From IMG/VR virus record IMGVR_UViG_3300020202_000066, positions 25,960 through 89,959 of that record: DNA of 64,000 nucleotides; one strand, written 5' to 3'. Within the stretch, counting starts at the first letter, position 1; the number at the start of each line of letters is the position of its first letter. The notes beneath the pieces are model-generated. The model was not told the DNA's origin, made no database searches, and saw nothing but the letters and a program-made list of their open reading frames with translations. Shown in pieces: positions 35,856 to 44,586 of this stretch. The translations under genes were made by a program, and so were the position numbers. The stretch comes from a virus.

Positions 35856-38489
35856 TCAGTTCAGTAGATGAACCTCGAACTGCTCGATGATGAGGGTTGA
35901 GAAGATGTTGGTGAGTACTCCGACGCTCCCACCGATCGTTGTGGAGCCAGAAGTATTGCCATTCGGGACGGAGCTACGTCCGGAGAAGTTGGGCGATGAA
36001 GTAGACCCGCCGAATTCTCCTCTTATCCATCCTGTCAGGTCTGCAGTTCCGGCACCCGATGAGCGGACCCATACGTCGAACTGGAGGTACCACGGTTTAT
36101 CGGTTTGATTGACCGGAACTGATACCGAGGAAGAAGACACGGTCATCGTACTGAACGTCGCATTGAAGGACGCCGTGGGCGCCGAGCCGGTCGATGTGTA
36201 CCTCCCGTACCATGTCGCTCTAAAGTGACGGCCGGTGAGATTAAAGGCTGCGCTTGGTGCGGCGAAAGTATTCGGGCTCGCGAATACATTCGTTCCGAGC
36301 GAATTGCCAAGGTTGCCGCTGTCCGAGTTGTTCTGGTACAGCAACGTGGGCACCACACCAGCGAACGACGTCCCTGTGCCCGGAATGACGGCACACCATG
36401 CCTGCTTGGCAGTGTCGTACCAGAGGTCACCATTCGCGGCGGTGGCGAAGGGACCAGTCCCGCCTGTCGAGTGGAGGCAGGTGTCCGCCGCGAGGTTCAC
36501 GGCTCGAGCGCATTCGAGGTTAATGTCCCCGCCAGATGCGATCAGGTTGATAGTCTTGATCGCCCCCGAGGAGCTCGCGCCTCCAGTGAGGAGGTCGATT
36601 CGTCCACCGGTTGCTCCGGTCCCGCCAGTTCCGGCGATCAGCTTGACCCGTCCCGAAACGCCCGTGCCTACTGCATTTCCGCCAGAGATCGTATTGTCGC
36701 CGCCATTGGCGTTGTTGCCTTGGCCGGAACCGCCAGAGACTGAAGCCGGTCCACCGTTGCCTGCGCTTGACCCGCCGTTGCCTGCGGCCGCAGAGAATGC
36801 CCCCCCGGCGCCAGTGACGCCGGGGGCGCCGCCGACCGCGTTGAGGGCGCCTCCCGTCGATCCGCTGTTGCTGGTGGCGCCGCCCTTGATGTTCGAGGAG
36901 TAGCCAGTCCCGCCGGTGTTCGTGGGGGGCTCGAGCGTGAAGTTGGCGGCAGACATCGTGGGCGAAGTGGCGAGCAGTGGGGCGGGAAGGGTGCCTGCAA
37001 GCGCGGCGCTCAGTGATCCCGAGTAGGATCCCGTGGCTCCGGTGGCGCCTGTCGAGCCTGTGGCGCCCGTGGCCCCGAGGTCGCCGGTGCGTGAGAATAC
37101 GAGGGCGATCGGGTCTCCGTTCGTGAACGGCGAACTCGCCGAGGCGCTCACATACACGAGCGTGATCTTGCGGTAACCGGTCCCGCTGGCAATGGATCCG
37201 GAGATTGTGAACAGGGCCCACTTCGATGGGTCGGTTCGATGCACAGCTCGGAGGTGGCCACGCACGGCGGATGTCGAGTCGGCAAGGGTGTCGACGATCC
37301 CGCTGATGGTCGTGCTGAAGGCGTCCGCGTTGTTGGCGTAGCTCTTGGTAACCGACGACATCGTGCCGTGGTCGAATCGTGCCTTGCCGGCCCCCGGATC
37401 GGCGTCGGTTGTGCCGTTGTCGAACGCGAACGCGAGCGTGACAGCGCCGCCAACGGCGCCAGTACTTCCGGTCGCCCCGGTCGCGCCCGTACTTCCGGTC
37501 GCGCCCCCAGCACCTGCGGAGCCTGCGGCTCCTGTGGATCCTGTGGATCCTGTTGCGCCAGTGGCGCCTGTTGATCCGGTCGCTCCAGTCGAGCCAAGGT
37601 CACCGGTGCGGCTGAAGGCGAGTGCAGTCAGGTCGCCGGGACCAAAGCTGGTGTCGCCACCTACCCAAGCGAGGGGGACCTTGACGTAGGTCGTCGCGTC
37701 GGTCACCGAGCCTGTGATGCGGTACTCTGCCCAGGAATCATAGTCCTCAAGATCGATCAGCCGGAGGGTCCCTTTCACAGCGCTCGAGCTGTCGTCGAGT
37801 GCGAGGAGGACGGACTCTAGATTTGTTCCGACGAAAGCGTTCTTGTTGATGTAGAGGAAAGTCGCGCTGTCCACGGCCGCATTGTTGAAACGAAATAGTC
37901 CCGCGCCGGGATTGCTATCCGCGGTGGAGCCGCTGTCGAACACGTACCGTCCGAGCTCTCCTCCGAAGGCGCCGGTCGCGCCCGCTGGGCCGACGAAGCC
38001 TGGACCGATAGGGCCGGTGGCTCCAGTGGATCCAGTTGCGCCCCTCGCACCCGTGCTCCCCGTCGCTCCGGTAGCCCCCGTGCTTCCGGTCGCGCCGGCT
38101 GGACCTGCCGAGCCAGTCGAACCGGTCGCGCCGGTTGGGCCCGTGGATCCCGCTGGCCCCGCAGCCCCGTCTGCGCCCGCGGATCCGGCAGGTCCAGTGC
38201 TGCCGGTGGCTCCCGTTGCTCCTGTGCTTCCAGTCGCACCTGTGGCTCCAGTGGCGCCTGTGGCACCCGTGGCGCCGGTTGCTCCGGCCGCACCCGCAGC
38301 CGCAGAGGCAGGTTCCCACTTCTGAGTGCTGCTGTTGTAGAGCAGGATCTGCCCGTTGGTAGGCGGGGTTTCCGATATGAGTCGCCCCATGATCCTGTCG
38401 CCGCGGGGAACGCCGCCGGCGAGCACTCCCGAGGCGAGGACGAGGAGCGCGAGAGTGCTCACGCTGAGGAGCGGGCGGTGCTGAGCCAT
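35856..38489 (-). CDS. Large collagen-like fibre protein with signal peptide, 877 aa
   Basis: Signal-like MAQHRPLLSVSTLALLVLAS, then ISETPPTNGQILLYNSST (fibre-shaft motif), then three blocks of G-x-x collagen repeats at about 65-170, 300-345 and 470-490. Globular beta domains lie between them (GLFRFNNAAVDSATFLYIN), and a Gly/Asn-rich segment spans about 520-600. The C-terminal 200 residues are probably the tip. Probably a trimeric tail fibre. The repetitive DNA is prone to recombination. Confidence 0.82.
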   Translation of the reverse strand: MAQHRPLLSVSTLALLVLASGVLAGGVPRGDRIMGRLISETPPTNGQILLYNSSTQKWEPASAAAGAAGATGATGATGATGATGATGSTGATGATGSTGPAGSAGADGAAGPAGSTGPTGATGSTGSAGPAGATGSTGATGATGSTGARGATGSTGATGPIGPGFVGPAGATGAFGGELGRYVFDSGSTADSNPGAGLFRFNNAAVDSATFLYINKNAFVGTNLESVLLALDDSSSAVKGTLRLIDLEDYDSWAEYRITGSVTDATTYVKVPLAWVGGDTSFGPGDLTALAFSRTGDLGSTGATGSTGATGATGSTGSTGAAGSAGAGGATGSTGATGATGSTGAVGGAVTLAFAFDNGTTDADPGAGKARFDHGTMSSVTKSYANNADAFSTTISGIVDTLADSTSAVRGHLRAVHRTDPSKWALFTISGSIASGTGYRKITLVYVSASASSPFTNGDPIALVFSRTGDLGATGATGSTGATGATGSYSGSLSAALAGTLPAPLLATSPTMSAANFTLEPPTNTGGTGYSSNIKGGATSNSGSTGGALNAVGGAPGVTGAGGAFSAAAGNGGSSAGNGGPASVSGGSGQGNNANGGDNTISGGNAVGTGVSGRVKLIAGTGGTGATGGRIDLLTGGASSSGAIKTINLIASGGDINLECARAVNLAADTCLHSTGGTGPFATAANGDLWYDTAKQAWCAVIPGTGTSFAGVVPTLLYQNNSDSGNLGNSLGTNVFASPNTFAAPSAAFNLTGRHFRATWYGRYTSTGSAPTASFNATFSTMTVSSSSVSVPVNQTDKPWYLQFDVWVRSSGAGTADLTGWIRGEFGGSTSSPNFSGRSSVPNGNTSGSTTIGGSVGVLTNIFSTLIIEQFEVHLLN

Positions 38490-38503
38490 GGCTCTCCTAG
38501 CTG

Positions 38504-39247
38504 CTAGCTATCAGCGAGCGTGATAGCGATCTCGCCGGAGTACACCTGCTCTCCAGGAGCTGCGCTGAATAGCAGGCGGAGTGTCACGTAGCCGCCCGCT
38601 GCGTAGGTCCCGGCAGTCACGGTGCAGACCGTTTCGGTCCAGCCCGAGCTCGTCAGAGCGCCGACACCCGACAGCGACACGCTGGCGTTGCTGGTGTCGA
38701 AGAGCTGGACTCCCAAGAACGTATCCGCATCGGTGCCGACCCTTCTGTTCCAGATGCGGATAGTCGCCACGCGTCCTCCGGATGGAGTTGACGGCGGCAT
38801 CCGGAATCGGATGTTTGTTTGCGCGGTCTGCGTGGCGTCATCGCGGTTGTCCAACTTCAGCGCGTTGTGGAAGTTTGCGCCGTCGAACTCCTCCTCGAAG
38901 GTGGAGATGACAGCGGAGGAGGTAAACGCAGAGACTTCGCCGGGATAGGTTGGGATCAGGACTATCGCGAGGTTTGCCACCCCGCCGAGCATCGGAACCG
39001 CTCCGGCGCCGTTGTTGATTTCCCAGCGCCCAGCCGATTCATTCCAGCGGACGTAGCGTGCTCCACCGAGGCGGTTGGCGTTGATCGTCCGATTGGAGTT
39101 GGTGGTACCGTCACCCAGGTTGATCGTCTCGGCATGTGGGTTCGCAGTGGACGTCGCGAGATGCTCACCCAGAAAGGCCGTGCGGAGGGCTTGGTAGTCC
39201 GGCTCGTCCCATAGGTCACCGACGAAACGGGAGGGGATGAGTACCAT
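38504..39247 (-). CDS. Tail fibre/baseplate protein, 247 aa
   Basis: Opens with FVGDLWDEPDYQALRTAF. The C-terminal 150 residues read as a carbohydrate-binding-like jelly roll (IWNRRVGTDADTFLGVQLFD; GYVTLRLLFSAAPGEQV). By position it belongs to the distal tail. No named family. Confidence 0.6.
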   Translation of the reverse strand: MVLIPSRFVGDLWDEPDYQALRTAFLGEHLATSTANPHAETINLGDGTTNSNRTINANRLGGARYVRWNESAGRWEINNGAGAVPMLGGVANLAIVLIPTYPGEVSAFTSSAVISTFEEEFDGANFHNALKLDNRDDATQTAQTNIRFRMPPSTPSGGRVATIRIWNRRVGTDADTFLGVQLFDTSNASVSLSGVGALTSSGWTETVCTVTAGTYAAGGYVTLRLLFSAAPGEQVYSGEIAITLADS

Positions 39248-39255
39248 CGGAACTC

Positions 39256-39693
39256 CTATGTCGGTCGGTACGAGACGCCGAGCCGAAGTCTCGCAAAGCG
39301 CTCCGTGGAGAGCGAGGCTGGGAGCGTCACTCGCACATCAATGTCGACGAACTCCCTGGGAGCGAGGTCGTCGAGAGGGAAGTAGTTCCCGGACGGAGAG
39401 CCATTGCCGTACGGGCCGCCGATTCCCTGGAACGATCCGACACCAGCGAGGCGGACCTCAACCCAGTGCTCGGTCATCGCCTCTGAGCCCTCTTCGTTGG
39501 TACCCCCGTAGACCGGTCCTGTGATCAGCTTAGCCGCGATCCGAACTGCGGTCAGAGTAGAGCTCCCGACGCTCGTGATCCGGATGGTGCGGACATCAGA
39601 CGTCTGACCGGGAGCCAGATTTGCGAACACAAGCTCGCGAATCTGCTCCCCGTCTATCGTGAAGACCAGAATGTGCTCGATGCTGTAGGGCAC
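39256..39693 (-). CDS. Structural protein, 145 aa
   Basis: GTG start overlapping the TAG of the previous gene. Immunoglobulin-like strand pattern (LVFANLAPGQTSDVRTIRITS; FVDIDVRVTLPASLS). Probably a tail accessory protein. Confidence 0.55.
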   Translation of the reverse strand: MPYSIEHILVFTIDGEQIRELVFANLAPGQTSDVRTIRITSVGSSTLTAVRIAAKLITGPVYGGTNEEGSEAMTEHWVEVRLAGVGSFQGIGGPYGNGSPSGNYFPLDDLAPREFVDIDVRVTLPASLSTERFARLRLGVSYRPT

Positions 39694-42425
39694 TACGGGA
39701 ACTCCAAGGGAATGAACCCCCGGTAGAGCTGCTCGACGTCTTGGTAGAGCGGGCCGACTCCGGCGACTTCACTTGACGCGGTCAGCCCACGGAGTTCAAC
39801 GATGCCGGTGATGTTGAGGACAGGACGGGTGACGTCAGTGAGGTCGAGCATGTACCCGGACTCCGCAAGCAGGAGCGTGCCAGCTCGATTCAGGAAGGAC
39901 TTCCGGCGAGCGCCGATGAAGTAGGCCAGTTCGCTTTCATAGCTGGTGTTATCCGGCAGGATGGTGTCCTCGCTCGGCAGACTCTCGACTAGCTCCTCGC
40001 CCGTCGCCAGCGGCCCCCCTGCGGCGTCCAGAGCTGTGATCGTTGATCGACCCGGCACCCGTAGCTCGCACGGGCTGATGAAAGTGATCACCGGCTCCGA
40101 TCGATTGGTTCGGTCCACATAGTACATACCCGCGAAAAACCTGACGCCGAGCGGAGGGATCGTGAACCAGCCGTGCGCAGTGAAGAGCATCTTATCGCCG
40201 TTCGGGGTCACCGTAGGACAGGTGAGATAGCTTCCTGGGTTGGTCCGCGAGCCGACGATCAGCTGCTCGAGTTCCGCTCCCGTGATTGCGCTATAGACGC
40301 AGAACGTGTCGCCGTGCGCGATAGGATTTCGCGGGGCATCCCATGCGTACTCCGCGAAGTGGTCACCGACGTAGGCATTCGTGTCGCCGAGATAGTCTTG
40401 GTCGTAGACCTGTCGACCCTGGGGAGGCGCTGTCTCAGCCGCCAGCGTCTCGAGCCTCACCGTGTCCTCCTCTCCGGTCCAGACAAAGGCCCAGGCTGCG
40501 ACCGGAGCTGTCGGCCCAGGATCCATCGCCACCCAGTTGCCAGCTGGCACGTATCGCTGCCACGGATAGCCGGGCGTTCTTGGATTTCCGTTGACTGGAA
40601 AGTCCATCCCGCCGGGAGACACGAATGGTATCTGGGTGAAGATGTCAGGATTGACCGGGTAGCCCTGACCAGCCGGGCGGTTGATGGGATTCCACCAACG
40701 CGCGAGCGGTGAAGACGGTCCCGTTCGCCCGGAGCCCTGGACGTAGTTGAACACTCGCCGCTGGGATCGGGACTCCAGCTCCGCGAAGGTCTTCTGTCCG
40801 CGATTCTCATTGGTCAGCGAGGAGTCATCGAAAGAGGTGGTCGTCACGTCGGCGCTATGGACGAGCGTCGCGGAGCCCGACTCGACGTGGACGGAGTAGA
40901 GCCGCTGCGTGCGCAGCACCTCTCCGCCGAAGTCCATATTCTCTTTCTCTGGGGCCGCCTCGGGCGAGCTCGTCCCCGGGCTCCAGCCCGGCGCAGGATC
41001 CGGGTTGATGCCGAACTTGTATCTGCGATGAACGCACGGGATCAGCACGTAGGACGTCGATGGGCTGGTCGCGATCGGCGGGGAGGGGACACCGGTAAGT
41101 ACCTCCTCGTCGATCTCCGTGAAGCGCACCAGGTGTGAGAACGGCGAGTAGACGTCGAATGAGTATCCCCACTGGCTAAAGTCGTCCGGACCTATGGCAT
41201 GATTGCCGAAACCACCATCTGCGTCTCGTTCAGGAAGTGAGACGCAGCCGCTTGAGTCTCCGATGGCCAGTCCATAGGACGGGTCGCCCGGAAACCCCAG
41301 ATCGAAGTCCTCGTTCGGGTTCGGATCCGGCGCAGTGAAGCTAATGTAGTAGGGGTCAACGATGTGTCGCGCGCACGTTTTGAACTCTAGCTTGAACGTC
41401 GTCAGCAACCGACTGGCTGACGTTGGGCGCCAAAGCTGAGTCTTGGCTCCTGAGACCGGATCGACCAGAATCGCACCTGTGTTCTGAGTGCCGCCGATGA
41501 CTCCCATGACTACTAGCTTTCCGGTTGCCAAGCAGTACTGAAGACCGTTCCAGGTCCAACCGGGGATGGACCGATACTCAGCGAAGGTGGTGATGTACTC
41601 GATGAAGAACGGATCCATCGGGATACCCGCATCGCCAAGCTGAGAACTCACGGCGCTGAGGGGGAACTGCCTGACTGTGTCGGATCCGAGCGCCCCTTCA
41701 GAGGGTTGCACGTAGGGCGTTCTGAAGTCTTCCGGCCGCTGATGGACGTGGTTCCCATGTCGAGCGCCTATGACCGTGATGCTGACCCAGTCGTCAATAA
41801 GATCTTGATAGTCCCAACCGCAGGAGTGGCTCGATACGTTATAGAAGGCTGCGTTCGGACGGTAGTTGGTGACGCGACCTCGGTCGTAGCTATCGATGAT
41901 GTTCGGGCTGTACTCCATCGTGTAGGCAAGAGCACTTCCGCTTGCCGACAGCAGCCCTCCGACGTTTGTGTGGCTAGCGTACAGGTACGTTTCGTCGGTG
42001 AATCCGACCTGCACGAGCTGCAGGTTCTGCTTCGGTTCCGGAAAATCCGGGATTGCGGGATCGTGGCGGCCGAGGATGCCGAAGATCTTGGCCTCAAATC
42101 CGCACGGCCGCGGTCCCCGAGTGAAGCCGATCACCTCGGATGCTGAGACCTCGCAGTTGCGCGCAAATACCAGCACGTGGTCTCCGACGCGGAAGGCCTG
42201 CGAGTTACAGGTGCCGTATCGCACCGGAAGCTTCTTCGGCCCGCTCGAGAATGGCCATCGCACCATCAGGTGATCCACGTCGCCCGGAATTAGCGCAGTG
42301 ACGACACCCTCGGTGAACTGATGGATCTTGCGGCCGCGCTGGGCAGCGCCATAGTTCTTGAGGTATGTGAGAGCCCCGCGACCGGGAGTCCCGGCGTAGT
42401 CGCCTGGCTTGCGGCTTGAGCCCAT
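39693..42425 (-). CDS. Large tail-associated protein, 910 aa
   Basis: The N-terminus holds a small OB/beta domain (VVTALIPGDVDHLMVRWPF; RVGDHVLVFARN) of the kind found in baseplate spike or hub proteins. The rest is long and beta-rich without recognised enzyme motifs. Size and position between hub-like and fibre genes suggest a baseplate or tip protein. Family unknown. Confidence 0.6.
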   Translation of the reverse strand: MGSSRKPGDYAGTPGRGALTYLKNYGAAQRGRKIHQFTEGVVTALIPGDVDHLMVRWPFSSGPKKLPVRYGTCNSQAFRVGDHVLVFARNCEVSASEVIGFTRGPRPCGFEAKIFGILGRHDPAIPDFPEPKQNLQLVQVGFTDETYLYASHTNVGGLLSASGSALAYTMEYSPNIIDSYDRGRVTNYRPNAAFYNVSSHSCGWDYQDLIDDWVSITVIGARHGNHVHQRPEDFRTPYVQPSEGALGSDTVRQFPLSAVSSQLGDAGIPMDPFFIEYITTFAEYRSIPGWTWNGLQYCLATGKLVVMGVIGGTQNTGAILVDPVSGAKTQLWRPTSASRLLTTFKLEFKTCARHIVDPYYISFTAPDPNPNEDFDLGFPGDPSYGLAIGDSSGCVSLPERDADGGFGNHAIGPDDFSQWGYSFDVYSPFSHLVRFTEIDEEVLTGVPSPPIATSPSTSYVLIPCVHRRYKFGINPDPAPGWSPGTSSPEAAPEKENMDFGGEVLRTQRLYSVHVESGSATLVHSADVTTTSFDDSSLTNENRGQKTFAELESRSQRRVFNYVQGSGRTGPSSPLARWWNPINRPAGQGYPVNPDIFTQIPFVSPGGMDFPVNGNPRTPGYPWQRYVPAGNWVAMDPGPTAPVAAWAFVWTGEEDTVRLETLAAETAPPQGRQVYDQDYLGDTNAYVGDHFAEYAWDAPRNPIAHGDTFCVYSAITGAELEQLIVGSRTNPGSYLTCPTVTPNGDKMLFTAHGWFTIPPLGVRFFAGMYYVDRTNRSEPVITFISPCELRVPGRSTITALDAAGGPLATGEELVESLPSEDTILPDNTSYESELAYFIGARRKSFLNRAGTLLLAESGYMLDLTDVTRPVLNITGIVELRGLTASSEVAGVGPLYQDVEQLYRGFIPLEFP

Positions 42426-42667
42426 TACACCCTCCGACAGGAGAAGCCGTTGGCGATCTGCAGAAACGCGGTCTCGCTGATACCGACGTAGTAGCAGCTC
42501 ACGGGTTCCGTGAGGTAGACGCTCTCCCCTACCGATGCCTCATCCGTCGTCGAGAGAAGCACGAGGCCTCGCCCCCGTGGCGTCAGACACAGCCAGAGGT
42601 AGGGCCCATGTTTGGCCAGGAGCTTGCCTCGCGGAGGTCCGCCAGAGAGCTGCTCAATGGTGCTCAT
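42425..42667 (-). CDS. Small tail protein, 80 aa
   Basis: ATG overlapping the stop of the next gene upstream. Reads GPYLWLCLTPRGRGLVLLS and VYLTEPVSCYYVG, a small beta domain. Unrecognised. Confidence 0.55.
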   Translation of the reverse strand: MSTIEQLSGGPPRGKLLAKHGPYLWLCLTPRGRGLVLLSTTDEASVGESVYLTEPVSCYYVGISETAFLQIANGFSCRRV

Positions 42668-43851
42668 TCGTCGAGGTCACCACCAAATGCGAACGAACCG
42701 CCGGGATTCGATCGCTTCCAGTCGAGGTGCCTCCATCGGACGATGAGCGTCTGGCCGTCCATGTTGGACCCGATCCCATTCACCTCGTCGTCCGAAAGAT
42801 CCACAGTGTCACCGGCGACCATCACCGGATTGATGGTCTTTGCTGTCACCGAGAGCTGCGCCATCGCCCGGAATGTGCGGTCGATCATCTCTTGGGCGGC
42901 TGCATCAGCCTCGGCCGCGGTGCCGATCTGATTGACCGACGACAGCGCCGCCTGGCGGTAGCCGAAGATGGCCTGCTTATCGGCATCGCCGTACTCCCGA
43001 TCCCCGGTGGTGGTGACGCCGATGGTGTTCACCTGGGTCACAAGAGCTCCTGATGTCTGGCCGGGCTGCAGCTCGGAGACATTCTTCGCTGTGTCGTACG
43101 TCCAAGATTGAGCGCCGACGGCGCCTCCGGCTCGTGCGACGAAGAATCCATACTCGTCCACGTAGTGGTCGAGCGCGGCGGTGTACCGGAACAGCTCAGC
43201 GATGGAAGCTTCGACGGTCGTCGAGAACAGGGTGACCGCGATGTAGCTGTCAGCGATCGGGAGATATGATTGTCGGATGCCAGCTCGAACGAGCAACGTC
43301 GTCAGCAGGTTGTAGAGGGTTCCAGAGAACGCGATGGAGCCATCCTGTGTCCGCAGGAATTCGGCGAGATTGGCGCCGGTCACGTTCATCGAGCTATTGC
43401 CGCGACGGAACGTCGGCCGGCTTGCCGTGATCGTGCCGGTGAAGACCCGGAAGGTGTGTGTGGCACCCCGGATCTTGAACCGGACGAAGAACTTGAGGAC
43501 CTTCGCCAGATCGCCGGCACGAAGAACGTCCGGGTTCACTGCGCCGAAAGGGCTCCAGGTAGGAGCGTCGGCGAGCACCATCGAGAAGCTGTCCTGGGCG
43601 CCTTGGCTGTTCCAGTCGAAGGACGCCTGAACAAGGGCTTCGCTCAGGTCGTAGGTGGTATCGGTGTTCTGATTCGTGACCGTCGCCAAGACGGTGAACT
43701 CGTCCATCGCGTACGAGTCCGGATCCTCCATCGCCATCTTCACTTCCGGCTGCACGATGCTGATCTCGACCGGCACCCATTCAAAACACCATCCGATGTA
43801 GCTACCGCCGATCACGCCGGAGGTCGAGAATGCCCCCTCAAGAATCCCCAT
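42664..43851 (-). CDS. Tail hub / late-control-D-like protein, 395 aa
   Basis: The ATG at 43851 was chosen over a GTG at 43893 because it leaves only a short overlap with the upstream gene. Strand and loop pattern (SFSMVLADAPTWSPFG; HTFRVFTGTITASRPTF; VTGANLAEFLRTQDG) and a later IMVAGDTVDLSDDE-like segment fit the gp27/gpD-type hub fold at the tail tip. Confidence 0.62.
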   Translation of the reverse strand: MGILEGAFSTSGVIGGSYIGWCFEWVPVEISIVQPEVKMAMEDPDSYAMDEFTVLATVTNQNTDTTYDLSEALVQASFDWNSQGAQDSFSMVLADAPTWSPFGAVNPDVLRAGDLAKVLKFFVRFKIRGATHTFRVFTGTITASRPTFRRGNSSMNVTGANLAEFLRTQDGSIAFSGTLYNLLTTLLVRAGIRQSYLPIADSYIAVTLFSTTVEASIAELFRYTAALDHYVDEYGFFVARAGGAVGAQSWTYDTAKNVSELQPGQTSGALVTQVNTIGVTTTGDREYGDADKQAIFGYRQAALSSVNQIGTAAEADAAAQEMIDRTFRAMAQLSVTAKTINPVMVAGDTVDLSDDEVNGIGSNMDGQTLIVRWRHLDWKRSNPGGSFAFGGDLDE

Positions 43852-44221
43852 CTGTGTCACCGCCTTCGCGGGACACGATGAATCGCCGGCCACCCATCAG
43901 CGGGACGAACACGACGAGCCGACCGGACTCGTCCCTCGCCCGCTGGATGGTAGCGCCCGGTGCCCACGGTTGGTTGAGAGCAAGGAGTTCTGGCGGGAGG
44001 GATGGGCTCGCAGCAGCCCCCGGCGGCGGGATGCCTGGTAGCCGCACCTGTGGGCGTTCACCGGGCTGTGGGACTTTCGGATACTCGACCGGGCCCGGCG
44101 GATCTGGGTCGTTGTACGGGCTTGCGCGCCAGCACATCTTGTCCCAGTGGGGAGAGAACTTCTTCACGCAGCGGTGCTTGTCGGGGCAGTTCGTTTCGAG
44201 GGTGCAGTACATGGTGGTCAT
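43838..44221 (-). CDS. Cys-containing tail protein, 127 aa
   Basis: ATG overlapping the upstream TGA. The N-terminus YCTLETNCPDKHRCVKKF has three cysteines in a knuckle-like layout, followed by a Pro-rich linker and a small strand pair (GRLVVFVPLMGGRRFIVS). Function unknown. Confidence 0.55.
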   Translation of the reverse strand: MTTMYCTLETNCPDKHRCVKKFSPHWDKMCWRASPYNDPDPPGPVEYPKVPQPGERPQVRLPGIPPPGAAASPSLPPELLALNQPWAPGATIQRARDESGRLVVFVPLMGGRRFIVSREGGDTDGDS

Positions 44222-44577
44222 TTGAGCTTCTTCACCACCATCAACTCCCAGGTCAGAGAGTAGTTGCCGCCCCCGATCGGGGTGAGCTCCCACATCTTGA
44301 TCCGTACCCGGTACGCGCTCACCCCATCCGAGAACTCCCATAGCGTCTTCGCTGAGTCACGGACGGCCTTGACGGCCGCGAGCTGGTCGCGCCGGATCGC
44401 GGCTGAGCCCTTCGGTACCACATCGGTCGGGTCGACCGGGGCCGCCTGATGGAAGGACGGCCCGGCGGCTCCGGGCTGGGTGGACGTGTACCGGACCGGG
44501 TTGTCAGTGTAGTTCGCCGGCGCGGCAAACCAGGCGTCAGGCCCAGCTCCGTCGCTCGCGGCGATGTGGAAGTCCAT
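44218..44577 (-). CDS. Tail protein, 119 aa
   Basis: Beta-strands at the C-terminus (YRVRIKMWELTPIG; YSLTWELMVVKKL) after a helix. It lies directly downstream of the tape measure gene, where distal tail and tip proteins usually start. Confidence 0.55.
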   Translation of the reverse strand: MDFHIAASDGAGPDAWFAAPANYTDNPVRYTSTQPGAAGPSFHQAAPVDPTDVVPKGSAAIRRDQLAAVKAVRDSAKTLWEFSDGVSAYRVRIKMWELTPIGGGNYSLTWELMVVKKLK

Positions 44578-44586
44578 GTCCTATAC

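Noticed and set aside
32676-38489. Repetitive GC-rich blocks that could suggest a CRISPR array
   Set aside because: The repeats are 9-base units encoding collagen-like G-x-x triplets within open frames; there are no spacer-repeat units.
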